From Paludisphaera borealis (GTDB lineage: Bacteria > Planctomycetota > Planctomycetia > Isosphaerales > Isosphaeraceae), in NCBI RefSeq assembly GCF_001956985.1, contig NZ_CP019082.1, forward strand, positions 5,332,001 to 5,396,000: a stretch of 64,000 nt of DNA, in the 5' to 3' direction. This document shows positions 43,266 to 52,769 of the stretch, piece by piece. The notes below the pieces were generated by a model that saw only the letters and a list, made by a program, of their open reading frames with translations, had not been told where the DNA came from and did not search any database. A program made the translations under genes and the position numbers. How positions within the stretch are numbered: the first letter of the stretch is position 1; each line of letters opens with the position of its first letter.

Positions 43266-44303
43266 TTACAGCGCGTCCGACGAGACGACTTCACCCCCGG
43301 CTCGTGATCCCAGGGCCCGCCATGCCTGAACCGCAACGGAATCCTTGACGAATCGCACCGAGCCGTCTCCCGCCAGGACGTTCACGCCTCCCGGATGGCC
43401 GCTGGAAGGCGTGACCTGCATGTACCATGGGAGGTTCATGGAATCGCCCGACCAGGAGCCCATCATTTGGGCGCTGTTCATGATCGCGCAGGAGCGGCCG
43501 TTCGGGGGCGCGACGTGGTTGTAGGCCGTGCTCGCCATCTCTCCCGAAGCCCAAGCCGAGCCTGTATGCTTGAACCAGACGCTTTTGTTCCCCCCGACCG
43601 CCTGGCAGTTCGCGTAGGTCTCGTCCGCCGACTTCGGCATGGGTCCTGTCATGGACATGTACCATCCCGAAAGATCCTTCGTCTTGATCCCGCCGCCAAG
43701 CAGCCTCTCACTCGCGAACGCGGTCTGGCTCATGCCGTCGGTCACCGAGGCCGGCCGCGCGGCGCTGCGGTCGGAGAAGGCGCCGACCGTCTCGGAGTTC
43801 TTGGTCGAATCGTACATCCAACCGCCCTGGTTGATGACGTAGCTGTTCCTGCCCTGCCAGTTGCTCTCGGTGTAGTCGGAAGGGCAAGTGAAAGTCGCGA
43901 TCGCCGCCTGGGAGGCCGTCGAGTTCTCCGGCACGGGGAGCGCCGGCAAGATCACGCCGCCCATCGCGTTGGCCCCCAGGTCCGGCGTCGTCGGCGACAG
44001 CGAGAAATTGATCGCGTTGAAAATGGTCGCCTGTTCAAGTTGCGGCAAGACCATGGCGTGGGCCGACCATCGACCATACCAGGGGGCGGTCGCGTAATAG
44101 CCGCCTCGTGCGAAGGGGAAGACGCCGTAGGCGCTCTCGTAAGTGTTCAGGGCGATGCCGAATTGTTTCAGGTTGTTCGTGCATTGCGCTCTCCGCGCCG
44201 CTTCCCTGGCGCTTTGAACGGCGGGCAGCAACATCGCGATAAGCACGGCGATGATCGCGATCACCACCAACAGTTCGATCAACGTGAACGCTCGACGACG
44301 CAT
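43266..44303 (-). CDS. DUF1559 protein with type IV prepilin leader (second copy)
   Basis: A 345-residue DUF1559 protein. The short leader [30 protein letters not shown] has Ala rather than Gly at -1, a common variant in this family, then [22 protein letters not shown], the signature, and a C-terminal [17 protein letters not shown] motif equivalent to [17 protein letters not shown] of the copy at 38607. The ATG at 44303 lies right before the leader. It may form a unit with the lipoprotein downstream. Role is unknown; such proteins are thought to be cell-surface pseudopilin-like. Confidence 0.9.
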   Translation of the reverse strand: MRRRAFTLIELLVVIAIIAVLIAMLLPAVQSAREAARRAQCTNNLKQFGIALNTYESAYGVFPFARGGYYATAPWYGRWSAHAMVLPQLEQATIFNAINFSLSPTTPDLGANAMGGVILPALPVPENSTASQAAIATFTCPSDYTESNWQGRNSYVINQGGWMYDSTKNSETVGAFSDRSAARPASVTDGMSQTAFASERLLGGGIKTKDLSGWYMSMTGPMPKSADETYANCQAVGGNKSVWFKHTGSAWASGEMASTAYNHVAPPNGRSCAIMNSAQMMGSWSGDSMNLPWYMQVTPSSGHPGGVNVLAGDGSVRFVKDSVAVQAWRALGSRAGGEVVSSDAL

Positions 44304-44566
44304 GGCGAGAAGGCTCCAACGGGATATTTTGGGAGGGATGAATATCGCAATGACGCGAGGCCGCGAACCTTCGCTTGGCCGGCGCAACCCAGATGAGGAC
44401 AAGGTTTGATCAGGTGGAATCCGCGGCGATCGTCGTCGCCTGCGTCCCGAACCGCGCCTGGCGTATTTCACGGGGTTCCACGGAAACCCGACTCGTCAGG
44501 GACGACGGTGCAAACCAACGCCCAAGAGGGATCGGGCGAGAACCGCGGCGACGCCGATGAACAGGA

Positions 44567-45007
44567 TCAGAAGCCGAGAAGGCCGGGGAATCGCGGGGGG
44601 CGTTCGATGGACGTGGGTACGCGCCGAGGGCGGCAAGGCGTCTCGCTGGCGAGGACTCCAGTCGGATTCGGCGCAGCCAGGGGGGGGAAAGCCATCGTCC
44701 AGCACGAGGGGTCGGGGCGCGCCAAGGGGGCCGGGGGCGGGCTGAGGGGGACGCTCGACCTTTCCGAGCACGAGGGACCGGAGCACGGTACGTCGTGGCC
44801 GGGCGTCGGTCCTTCCCGATCGACGTCGGAGTGCCTGGGTGTTCCAGAATCGGAGAACAAAGCCAGGGACGATCGCCAGGAGTGGGAGGCGCTGTAGTCT
44901 CCGCAAGCCGCTCCAGCCGGGTTGGACGCATAAGCGATCAGTCCCAGGAGCAGGACCACCGCTCCGTACATCGGATGACTCGATCGTCTTGCGGGCGAAA
45001 AACCCAT
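44567..45007 (-). CDS. Small exported protein with CGDY and CSGPSCS motifs
   Basis: A 146-residue protein with a hydrophobic export segment (MYGAVVLLLGLIAYASNPAGA) followed directly by ACGDY, then PCSGPSCSERSS, a Pro-rich stretch and a C-terminal TSIERPPRF. I recognise this as the pattern of a planctomycete-only family of unknown function: signal peptide, CGDY, CxGPxCS, PPxP, then a terminal RPPR-like motif. The start could be the Met at 45007 or the one at 44971; neither has a clear ribosome site. Opposite-strand frames here look like shadows. Confidence 0.55.
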   Translation of the reverse strand: MGFSPARRSSHPMYGAVVLLLGLIAYASNPAGAACGDYSASHSWRSSLALFSDSGTPRHSDVDREGPTPGHDVPCSGPSCSERSSVPLSPPPAPLARPDPSCWTMAFPPLAAPNPTGVLASETPCRPRRVPTSIERPPRFPGLLGF

Positions 45008-45220
45008 TTTAAACTGTTTTTGAATCCGGCTCGTCACGAGATCATGTGGGGACGACCTTTCAATAATTAAACATCATCGGGGCGCATTGCAAGCACTCTT
45101 TCAGGCGAGGTCGCTGATTCTGCCGGGGCGACCACTGAAAGCCGTATCGCCCAGACGACGCGGCTCGACGATGTAGTGGACCTGCCAGGCGGGCTGGCGG
45201 CAGGTTTGGCTCAGCATGCT

Positions 45221-46609
45221 TCATCGTTCCGCGGCGACGGTTTCAAGATTTGAGCGGGGCGAGGGGACGGGGAGTTGCATGTCCTTGGATCTCACGTCCG
45301 CTTCGGCCAGCTTTTCGCGGAGTGCCTTGTACCTGCCCCAGTCGAAGCCCATACGCTTCTTCGAACTTGCGCCGTTCTCCGATTTCGGCCCCGCGAGAAA
45401 GTCGATCGCCGCTTCCGCCCCGCGTGCGAAAAGTTGGAGTTTCTCCTCGGGGCCGAGGTTGAAGTTCAGCCAGTTGAATCCCTCGGTCTCGATCGTACCG
45501 ATCAGGTGTTGATAATCCGGGTTGTTGTAGAGAAAGTCGAAATCCAGCGCCTGCCTGGCCGAGCCGATCCACGCAGCCGAGAATCCCCCGAGCGACGACA
45601 GATCCGGAGCGCGTCGCTCCATTCCCAGGCGGACGCCCAGAGTCGGCGCGAACGGCACGACGTCCGTCGCATGGAAGATGTTGATCGGAAAGTTCGACAC
45701 GACCCCTCCGTCGACGAACAGGTGATGCTCGGGAAGCTCCGCCTCGTAGCCGTATTCTTTCCACCGCGGCGCCTTGGTCGCTCGATGGTCGCATTCCACG
45801 CGACTCGGTTCAAAAAAATAGGGTATGGACATTGAAGCCCGTACGAACCTCGACGGCGAGATCGCCCCCACGTCGTCCCAGATCAGATCAGCCATCTCCG
45901 GAAAGACGAACTTCGTCTTGGTGGAAGCATCGACCGCGACGATCGCCAGGCGGCCTGGGAGGCGGCTCTTGAATCGTTTCCGGGCCTCTTCGTCGTCTCG
46001 ATTCGATCTCAGTCGCAAGCCTTTCGGCAGGACGCTCATCCTGGCTTCCAGCTTCTCGCAGGTTTCAACTCCCTCGCTGTCGAGGATGTCGTCCAACCAG
46101 CTCAGGAACTTTCGCCCGGGATGAAGGCCGAAAGACTTGACCAAGCCCGGGAAAACGAAGGCGGCCTGGGACAGAATCGAGAGTTTGCCCGCCCCGCGCG
46201 AGACTGCGGCGGACAGGTTCCTCGCGAAAAAACCACCGTCGAGGAACTGGCTCGCGTCCAGAAGGGCGAGGTGTTTCAGCAGCTTCTCGCTCTTGGCTTC
46301 CGAAGGCGGCCCCAGGGCGGCGATGAGCAACGCGTTGATCGCCCCGGCGGACGACCCCGCAATCCCGAGAAAGCGAATACCGGCCTTCTCCAGCACGTAG
46401 ACGTAGCCCACCAGCGCGATGCCCAGGAGCCCGCCTCCTTGCAGGACCAGATCGACGTACTGATGCCCCTCGTCATCGATGATGTCGCTGAACTCCTTGC
46501 CCTCGACCCGTTTCCGCAGGTCGTCGACCGCCGTCTCGACGCTCGGTCCCCCAGCCTTCAGCGGATGCTCCAAGAGCTGGTGGACGCACAAACCATTCGC
46601 CTGGGACAT
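45221..46609 (-). CDS. Patatin-like phospholipase
   Basis: A 462-residue patatin-fold lipid acyl hydrolase with a Ser-Asp dyad: oxyanion loop QGGGLLGIALVG (57-68), nucleophile Ser87 in GSSAG (85-89) and Asp300 in the DGGVVSNFPI box. All catalytic parts are intact. The N-terminal 50 residues and the C-terminal 100 are extra to the core. The start at 46609 has GGAGG 5 bases upstream. No signal peptide is seen, so it is cytoplasmic. It begins 41 bp after the stop of a 1230-residue membrane protein, almost surely in the same transcript. By analogy such pairs could act in membrane remodelling, signalling or defence; none is shown. Confidence 0.88.
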   Translation of the reverse strand: MSQANGLCVHQLLEHPLKAGGPSVETAVDDLRKRVEGKEFSDIIDDEGHQYVDLVLQGGGLLGIALVGYVYVLEKAGIRFLGIAGSSAGAINALLIAALGPPSEAKSEKLLKHLALLDASQFLDGGFFARNLSAAVSRGAGKLSILSQAAFVFPGLVKSFGLHPGRKFLSWLDDILDSEGVETCEKLEARMSVLPKGLRLRSNRDDEEARKRFKSRLPGRLAIVAVDASTKTKFVFPEMADLIWDDVGAISPSRFVRASMSIPYFFEPSRVECDHRATKAPRWKEYGYEAELPEHHLFVDGGVVSNFPINIFHATDVVPFAPTLGVRLGMERRAPDLSSLGGFSAAWIGSARQALDFDFLYNNPDYQHLIGTIETEGFNWLNFNLGPEEKLQLFARGAEAAIDFLAGPKSENGASSKKRMGFDWGRYKALREKLAEADVRSKDMQLPVPSPRSNLETVAAER

Positions 46610-46650
46610 GGAGACCTCCAGGGAGCGCATTCCAACAGAAGCCTTTGCAT

Positions 46651-49600
46651 TCAACGCACCAGCGGACCGAGCACAAGGCGGATCAGGTCGGAAATGCTCA
46701 CCGACAGCGCGGCGAACACCGCGACGACGGGGCCGACGTAGGCGATGAGCTTGCCGACGAAGTCGAGGTTCCACAGAGACCGGTCGGTCGGAAGCTTGTT
46801 CACGCGCGAGATCAATGCGTTGCGGTGAAACCCCACGAGCACGCGAGTGAGCACCATCACCATCAGGACGACGATGAACATCGTCCACTGGAAGAGCGTC
46901 CCCGCGGGCTGGAACGGATAGCTGTTGACCGTGGCCACGAGCATGAGCGTCAACACGGTGAGCGCCGTGACGCGCACCCAGAGGATTTCGAGATGCCGGT
47001 TGAGGTAGCGAACCACTTCGATCGCGAGGTAGGTTTCCACGCCCTCGACGGCGCTCGCCTGCAGCGAGTCGAACTGGGACTGGTCGTCGCTCGATGATGG
47101 GGTCGCTGCTGGTTCAGCCTTGTCGGCTTTCGGCTCATCTTTTTCGGGCGGCTTCACACCCTGATCGGAGAACGCCTTGACCGGGCTGCGATCCAGCCAG
47201 ACGTGAGTCAAAAGTCTGGTGATCGCTCGCGTTGCGCAGGAAGCCCCTTCCGCCCGAGGCTTGTTCTCCAACTCGGCGCGAACCGCTCGCAAATCCTCGC
47301 TTCGAACGCGGACGCCGTGAGCGGCGCCGGACTTGAGGTTCCTACCCAGATTCGCGCGGATCAGGTGGAGCCGCTCGTCTAACTCCTTGTCGGCGCCGCC
47401 GGTCCAGACGTCGGCGAAATTCCCCAGACGCGAGGTCAGCCGGAGCGGCAGCCGGTCGAACGCGTCCCCCATGGGCAGGCTGAGGAGCGATTCCGTCCAG
47501 GCGTCGAGTCTCGTCCAATATTCGCGGAGATAGATCGCGATGTGAATCACGGCGCCGAAGAGGGCGGCGAGCAGGAGCCTCATCGCCAACGACAAAAGGG
47601 CGGACGGCTCCAACGTGCTGGCGCTGAACGTCAAGAAACCAAGGAGCATGCTCCAGATGAGTACGCCGAGAGTCACCGATGTCGGAACGATCCGCTCATC
47701 GTCGGGGCTGTTGTCTTGAGACTTCTCCCCGCCGTGAGCCCGCGATCGTCGCCGCCTGACAAGAAGCGTGAAGGTGGAAACGCAGACCAACGCGCACGCC
47801 GTAAAAAAATTCGAGCGGACAGCGAGCGACGTCTGAGCGATTCGCGGAAAGACCGCCGCCACGATGACGCAGCCGGAAAGGGCGGCGATGAACAGGGGCC
47901 GTGTCAGCGGAATCGAGGGCGCGCTCGCGGCGGAGTAGTGGAGCAGTCTCCACCTCAGAATCGTCCAGATGACGACGGCCACGGCGAGCGGGACGAGCCA
48001 ATTCCTGTTCTGAAGGTGCCGGCCGCCGAACGAGGCGTAGAAATACATGAACCAGAACATCACAAGGCCGAGCAGGCCGAGACCCTCGTGCCGATACACA
48101 TGGCCCATACTCGCTTCGGCGAACAGGCTCAGGTCCTTGGCCTTCGCCGCGCCCTGGTTCAGAAGGCTGTTGAACGGGAGACGGACGCCGACCGCTTCGG
48201 AGGGAAGGGGGTAGTGTGCGTCGACGACGAGACGATCTTCACGAATCCGGCGGTTTTTCGCGTGGCAGTGAGACAGCAACGCCGCCGCAGCGACGCCGAA
48301 GACGAATGGCAGCAGCCACGAGACGCCGCTGGTGATCGGAACGCGCGACAAAAACAGCTCGCGAGACGTCTCGGAAGCCCCGGCCTTCCGCAGTGGGGGA
48401 TCTCCCCCGGACGGTCGCCAGATGCTGGCGGCGTATCGACCAGGACCCGTTGGATGCTTAGGCTCCTGGGGCACGTCGACGGCCAGCGGGAGATGGCCTT
48501 TCTGGCTGGAGACGGTCATCCATACTGCGGGGCTCCTGCGCCCGGATCGATCATCATTCCACGCGTAGTCGGCCAATTGTCGCTGGCAACGGTCGAACTC
48601 CTCTCCAGGCGTGGCGAGTTCGCAAAGCTGCGCGATGGCGGCGTTGTATACGCCATAGGCGGAGTGCTCGGGCAGCGTCAAGATCGGCTCTCGTCGATTG
48701 GCGTGATTGGTCCACATTGGATAAGTCGATGCGAATAAGATGCCGCGCAACTGGCCGATCGTCTCCTTGTGCGTGAAGGCGGGTTCCGCTTGCGGAAGGA
48801 CGACCATGGCGTCGGGGCAATTGGCCTTGATGAACTCGGCGACGAAGAGGCGGTCCCGGACGTCGGTCGCCGAGAGATAGACGAAACGAATGTCGAGGCT
48901 GTTGATCTGCTCGGCGACGCGAAGCAGGCGGAGCTCGTCGCTGGCCGAGGTGAAGGCGGGCGACTCGGGACGGATGAACTCGGACTTCTCCGACTCTTCC
49001 TCTTCAAAGCGCAGCCGTTCGGCGGTGCGGAGCAAGTGCGACGACGCGCTCCCCTGGTCCTGGCGGGCGTACCGCCGGCGCATCTCGGCGATCTGCGCGG
49101 GGAATGTAAACCGAAACTCATCAAATCCGGCCTCGGCGGGAATTCTCGACCGTCGCAGCGACGCTCCGTAGCCTGTCGTCTCCTCGGTCAGGAAAGCGAT
49201 ACGGTTGTTGGGGACCAATGGGCTGGCGTACTCTCTCAGGAATTTCAGAGCGAACGTCAGCAGGTCGACATAGCCGTAAATGACGTTCTCGAGTCGGACG
49301 ACCTGTTCGTTCCTCGAAGATGAGGAGGAGAAGGCGGCCTGGATTGCATCAACGTCGAGCGAGAGAGCCGTGCCGTTGATCCAGTGGACGCGAAGCGGAC
49401 TTCCCGGCTTGGCTGGAGCGGGCGGCTTCGTGGAGTCGAGCCACGCCTTCAAGGCTCGCATGACCGACGAGACCGATCCGGAGAAGCTCGGACCGATGAT
49501 TCGAACCGGGCCGGGAGGATGCCGCCCATCGAATTCGGCGGCGATGTCGAGGCTCGTCTGGAAGATCCCCGTATCGACTCCCACGATCGGCGTCTCGGGC

Positions 49601-50343
49601 ACCAGGAGCAGCATGACCAACTCGTGCTGGATCTTCTCTTCGCCGGTTTTCCCATCGCTGAGCTTCATTCTGCGAACCAGCATGACGCCCGGCCGCCGGA
49701 TCCGCGCGTCGGCGCCCGGCGCGGAGAGGCTCAGGCGCAAAGTTCCTGACGCCGGCGTCGAGGTGGGTACTTCGACCCTTCGGCCGGCCGGCCCTTTCCA
49801 GTCGATCTGATAACCGTCGAGCACGTATCCGGTGTTGCGCAGGGCCAGCAGCAAGGCGGTGATCGTACTGTCGAAACTGTAGGCGGAACCCGACAGACTC
49901 GGGTCGGGGACCATGCAGACGAGGACCTTGAGATCGTCGTGGGTCTTTTCGGGATCGATCATCCAGCCGACGACCTTGGAGGGGTCCAGAGGGCTTTTCG
50001 CGTACTTTGGATCCTTGGCGAGAAGGGATCGATCGGCCGGATCCAACCGAGCCAGCCGGGACGCGTAAAACCGGAGCAGGGGGTCGAGGATCGTGATCTT
50101 CTCTCGAAGTTCCTCCTCGGTGTTGCGGCCGTCGCCGAATAGGTGCGCATCCAGAAGCGTGTCGATCGGCGTATCGTCGGCCGGCGAGGCCGCCCCCGGA
50201 GCCGCGTTGCGGGCGGGCGTTGAACCGGATTGCTGTGTTCCGGGAAGATTGGAGAAGCCCAGAAACGTCAACATGGCGATGACCGCGGCCGGCAACGGCC
50301 ACGCCGAGGTTACGCCTCTGGATTTGGAGGTGTCGTCGCCCAT
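46651..50343 (-). CDS. Large multi-pass membrane protein, unknown function
   Basis: A 1230-residue protein I cannot assign. A signal anchor at about residues 15-35 (LPAAVIAMLTFLGFSNL) is followed by some 650 residues that should be extracytoplasmic. The segments RIIGPSFSGSVSSVMRAL, FLTEETTGYGAS and DAMVVLPQAEPAF then ILFASTYPMW recall a type 1 periplasmic-binding fold. A helix near residue 690 (SWLLPFVFGVAAAALL) leads to about nine more transmembrane helices, with two cytosolic loops; the second (about 1040-1120) is acidic and low complexity. The C-terminal three helices end PLVR. The ATG at 50343 is chosen for the signal anchor. It is cotranscribed with the patatin. Confidence 0.75.
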   Translation of the reverse strand: MGDDTSKSRGVTSAWPLPAAVIAMLTFLGFSNLPGTQQSGSTPARNAAPGAASPADDTPIDTLLDAHLFGDGRNTEEELREKITILDPLLRFYASRLARLDPADRSLLAKDPKYAKSPLDPSKVVGWMIDPEKTHDDLKVLVCMVPDPSLSGSAYSFDSTITALLLALRNTGYVLDGYQIDWKGPAGRRVEVPTSTPASGTLRLSLSAPGADARIRRPGVMLVRRMKLSDGKTGEEKIQHELVMLLLVPETPIVGVDTGIFQTSLDIAAEFDGRHPPGPVRIIGPSFSGSVSSVMRALKAWLDSTKPPAPAKPGSPLRVHWINGTALSLDVDAIQAAFSSSSSRNEQVVRLENVIYGYVDLLTFALKFLREYASPLVPNNRIAFLTEETTGYGASLRRSRIPAEAGFDEFRFTFPAQIAEMRRRYARQDQGSASSHLLRTAERLRFEEEESEKSEFIRPESPAFTSASDELRLLRVAEQINSLDIRFVYLSATDVRDRLFVAEFIKANCPDAMVVLPQAEPAFTHKETIGQLRGILFASTYPMWTNHANRREPILTLPEHSAYGVYNAAIAQLCELATPGEEFDRCQRQLADYAWNDDRSGRRSPAVWMTVSSQKGHLPLAVDVPQEPKHPTGPGRYAASIWRPSGGDPPLRKAGASETSRELFLSRVPITSGVSWLLPFVFGVAAAALLSHCHAKNRRIREDRLVVDAHYPLPSEAVGVRLPFNSLLNQGAAKAKDLSLFAEASMGHVYRHEGLGLLGLVMFWFMYFYASFGGRHLQNRNWLVPLAVAVVIWTILRWRLLHYSAASAPSIPLTRPLFIAALSGCVIVAAVFPRIAQTSLAVRSNFFTACALVCVSTFTLLVRRRRSRAHGGEKSQDNSPDDERIVPTSVTLGVLIWSMLLGFLTFSASTLEPSALLSLAMRLLLAALFGAVIHIAIYLREYWTRLDAWTESLLSLPMGDAFDRLPLRLTSRLGNFADVWTGGADKELDERLHLIRANLGRNLKSGAAHGVRVRSEDLRAVRAELENKPRAEGASCATRAITRLLTHVWLDRSPVKAFSDQGVKPPEKDEPKADKAEPAATPSSSDDQSQFDSLQASAVEGVETYLAIEVVRYLNRHLEILWVRVTALTVLTLMLVATVNSYPFQPAGTLFQWTMFIVVLMVMVLTRVLVGFHRNALISRVNKLPTDRSLWNLDFVGKLIAYVGPVVAVFAALSVSISDLIRLVLGPLVR

Positions 50344-50805
50344 GGGTGGTTGCCAAAAAGCGAGTTCGACGCAGATCGGAACGGCAAAATCGCCTGGAAA
50401 GCGAAGATGAGACCGATTTGAAGACAAGTCTACGACGAATCAGGGGAAATTCAATAGAATTAATCGTGCCGGAAGCAACCTTAATGAAAATCGACCGTGG
50501 TCGTCGAACGACGCTTATTCGGCGGCGCGGCGTGCCTGGAGGGTCGTGGATCGAATCGAAGTGAGCGGAACACGATGGGGAGTGGGGCGAGAGCGAGGGC
50601 GATCGGAGGAGTCGCGCCGCGCGGATCGAAATTCCTGGCGCGTCCGCGATGGCTTCCGATTCGGATCGAGACCGCCGATCAGCCCATTTGACCCGGCTCA
50701 ATGGGGGGAGTACGATCCAGGATGAAGATCCTGACGACGTCGACGACGACCCAATCGCGGGTTGTTTTCCCTTGAACAGGTCCTCTTGCAGAAGGGGAGT
50801 CGATC
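50344..50805. other. Divergent intergenic region, no gene recognised
   Basis: About 460 bp between the minus-strand membrane protein and a plus-strand small gene. An AT-richer part around 50440-50490 (ATTCAATAGAATTAATCG) may hold promoters. No RNA gene or repeat was seen. Confidence 0.45.
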
Positions 50806-51129
50806 ATGCCTCTCTTTGAGGTCGAGACTACGTCGCATATCATGATTGCGTCCGCCGAGGACGAAGACTCCGCCCGGTCGTTCGCCAGCACGAACTACCC
50901 GGGTGAGGAGATTCTTCGGGTGGCGCATCGTCCGCGAGACGCCTGGGTGATCTCCAAAAACCTGCTGGGCGTCCAGGCCGATTCCGACCCGTGTTCGACG
51001 GCTCGGGAGTGCCTGGCCAAGGCGCAGGGCGACAAGATCCACGCCGTCCGGCTGTACATGCAGTCGACGGGCACGGATCTTGAAAAGGCCCGCAAGGCCG
51101 TCGAATCGAACATGTCGCGCGGTTGGTGA
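50806..51129 (+). CDS. Small conserved-looking protein of unknown function
   Basis: A 107-residue soluble protein with normal codon and residue composition and a GGGGAG ribosome site 9 bases before the ATG. It starts MPLFEVETTSHIMIASAEDE and looks like an alpha/beta fold of the kind that senses or binds small partners: FEVETTSHIMIASAEDEDSA then IISK-like strands and a C-terminal helix (DLEKARKAVESNMSRGW). No signal or membrane segment. I do not recognise the family. It lies 291 bp upstream of glgC; that gap holds no gene. Confidence 0.65.
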   Translation: MPLFEVETTSHIMIASAEDEDSARSFASTNYPGEEILRVAHRPRDAWVISKNLLGVQADSDPCSTARECLAKAQGDKIHAVRLYMQSTGTDLEKARKAVESNMSRGW

Positions 51130-51420
51130 GGTCGCCGACGACCGTCGCGCGCCGGGCCTGTCGGCCGTTCGATCTTGAGCCTCGTCTTGTCGGGGCCGAG
51201 GTTTTTCGGCCGGCGGGCCGACTGGGATGGTCGTGGGGTTTTCGACGCTCGTTCCAGCGACTTTTTCGACCGCTCGCGGCGTTGCTCCGGGTCGTGTACG
51301 ATAAGCTTGTCGACGACAAGGCGAGGTCGTGAGGTCGTGAGCGGGAACACGGCCGTCGTGGTCGTGGAATCGGCCGACGGTCTGCGCTGTTGATGTAGCA
51401 AAATATGAAGGAGGGGTCTC

Positions 51421-52707
51421 ATGCCTCGGGTCATCTCGTTGATCTTGGGAGGCGGTCGAGGCACGCGTCTCTATCCTCTGACGAAATCGCGGAGCAAGCC
51501 CGCGGTGCCCATCGCGGGGAAGTATCGTCTCATCGACATCCCCGTGTCGAACTGCATTCACTCCGGGCTGCACCGCATTTTCGTCGTCACCCAGTTTAAT
51601 TCCGTCAGCCTGCACCGGCACATTTACAACACGTACAAGTTCGACCCGTTCAACGGGGGCTTCGTCGAGATCCTGGCCGCCCAGCAGACGATGCAAAACG
51701 AAACATGGTATCAAGGGACCGCCGACGCCGTCCGCCGCAACATCCCGTATTTCACGGAGAAGTCGTACGACCTGGTGTTGATCCTCTCGGGCGACCAGCT
51801 CTACCGGATGGATTTCAGGGAGATGATCCGCACTCATCTCGAGAACAAGGCGGTGGTCACGATCGCCGCCCTGCCGGTCGCCGAGTCCGAGGCGCGCTCC
51901 TGCGGCGTCATGCGCATCCAGGCCGACGGCCGGGTGATCGACTTCGAGGAGAAGCCCAAGACCCAAGAGAAGCTCAACCGGGTCCGCACCGACCCGAACT
52001 GGCTGGGGAAGATGGGCGTGAGCGCGCAAGGGCGGCCGTATCTCGCCAGCATGGGAATCTACGTCTTCAACACCAAGACGCTGGTCGAACTGCTCGGCAA
52101 CAGCTCGGCCACCGATTTCGGCCACGAGCTTCTGCCCCAGACGATCGCCCAGCAGCGCGTGCAGGCGCACCTGTTCGACGGCTACTGGGAAGACATCGGC
52201 ACCGTCGGCGCCTTCCACCAGGCCAACATCGACCTCACGCTCGACCACCCGCCGTTCGACTTCACGCACGGCGAGCAGCCGATTTTCACGAGGCCCCGCT
52301 ACCTGCCCAGCTCGCGCGTGGTCGGAGCGACGATCAAGAACAGCCTGATCTGCGACGGCTGCGTCATCGGCCGAGGGGCGGTCATTGAGAACTCGGTGAT
52401 CGGCGTCCGTTCCTTCATCGGCGAGAACGTGACCATTCGCGATTCGTACCTGATGGGCGGCGACTTTTACGAGCAGACCAAGGACGTCGAGGAAAACCAG
52501 CGCGAGGGCCGTCCCAACCTCGGCGTCGGCGCCGGCGCGGTCATTGAGCGAGCGATCATCGACAAGAACGTGCGCGTCGGCCGCAACGTCAAGATCGTCA
52601 ACGAGACCGGGATCGTCGATTCCGAGGAGACGCCGACCCACGTGATCCGGGACGGCGTCGTCGTCGTTCCCAAGACGACGATTCTTCGAGAAGGGCTCGT
52701 GATCTGA
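51421..52707 (+). CDS. glgC: Glucose-1-phosphate adenylyltransferase (ADP-glucose pyrophosphorylase)
   Basis: GlgC makes ADP-glucose from ATP and glucose 1-phosphate, the committed step of glycogen synthesis. The 428-residue protein has the nucleotidyl signature GGGRGTRLYPLTKSRSKPAV (10-29), YRLIDIPVSNC, WYQGTADAV, SGDQLYRMD, the FEEKPK loop and WEDIGT, then a C-terminal left-handed beta-helix (GRGAVIENSVIG). The sequence resembles cyanobacterial and plant-type enzymes, which are regulated by 3-phosphoglycerate and Pi. GAAGGAGG lies upstream of the ATG. No other glg gene is in the window. Confidence 0.95.
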   Translation: MPRVISLILGGGRGTRLYPLTKSRSKPAVPIAGKYRLIDIPVSNCIHSGLHRIFVVTQFNSVSLHRHIYNTYKFDPFNGGFVEILAAQQTMQNETWYQGTADAVRRNIPYFTEKSYDLVLILSGDQLYRMDFREMIRTHLENKAVVTIAALPVAESEARSCGVMRIQADGRVIDFEEKPKTQEKLNRVRTDPNWLGKMGVSAQGRPYLASMGIYVFNTKTLVELLGNSSATDFGHELLPQTIAQQRVQAHLFDGYWEDIGTVGAFHQANIDLTLDHPPFDFTHGEQPIFTRPRYLPSSRVVGATIKNSLICDGCVIGRGAVIENSVIGVRSFIGENVTIRDSYLMGGDFYEQTKDVEENQREGRPNLGVGAGAVIERAIIDKNVRVGRNVKIVNETGIVDSEETPTHVIRDGVVVVPKTTILREGLVI

Positions 52708-52769
52708 ATGCGACGAGATCGACGCCTATCACGAACCTGGCGATGCGACGGCCTTGCGGAGAGACGAGC

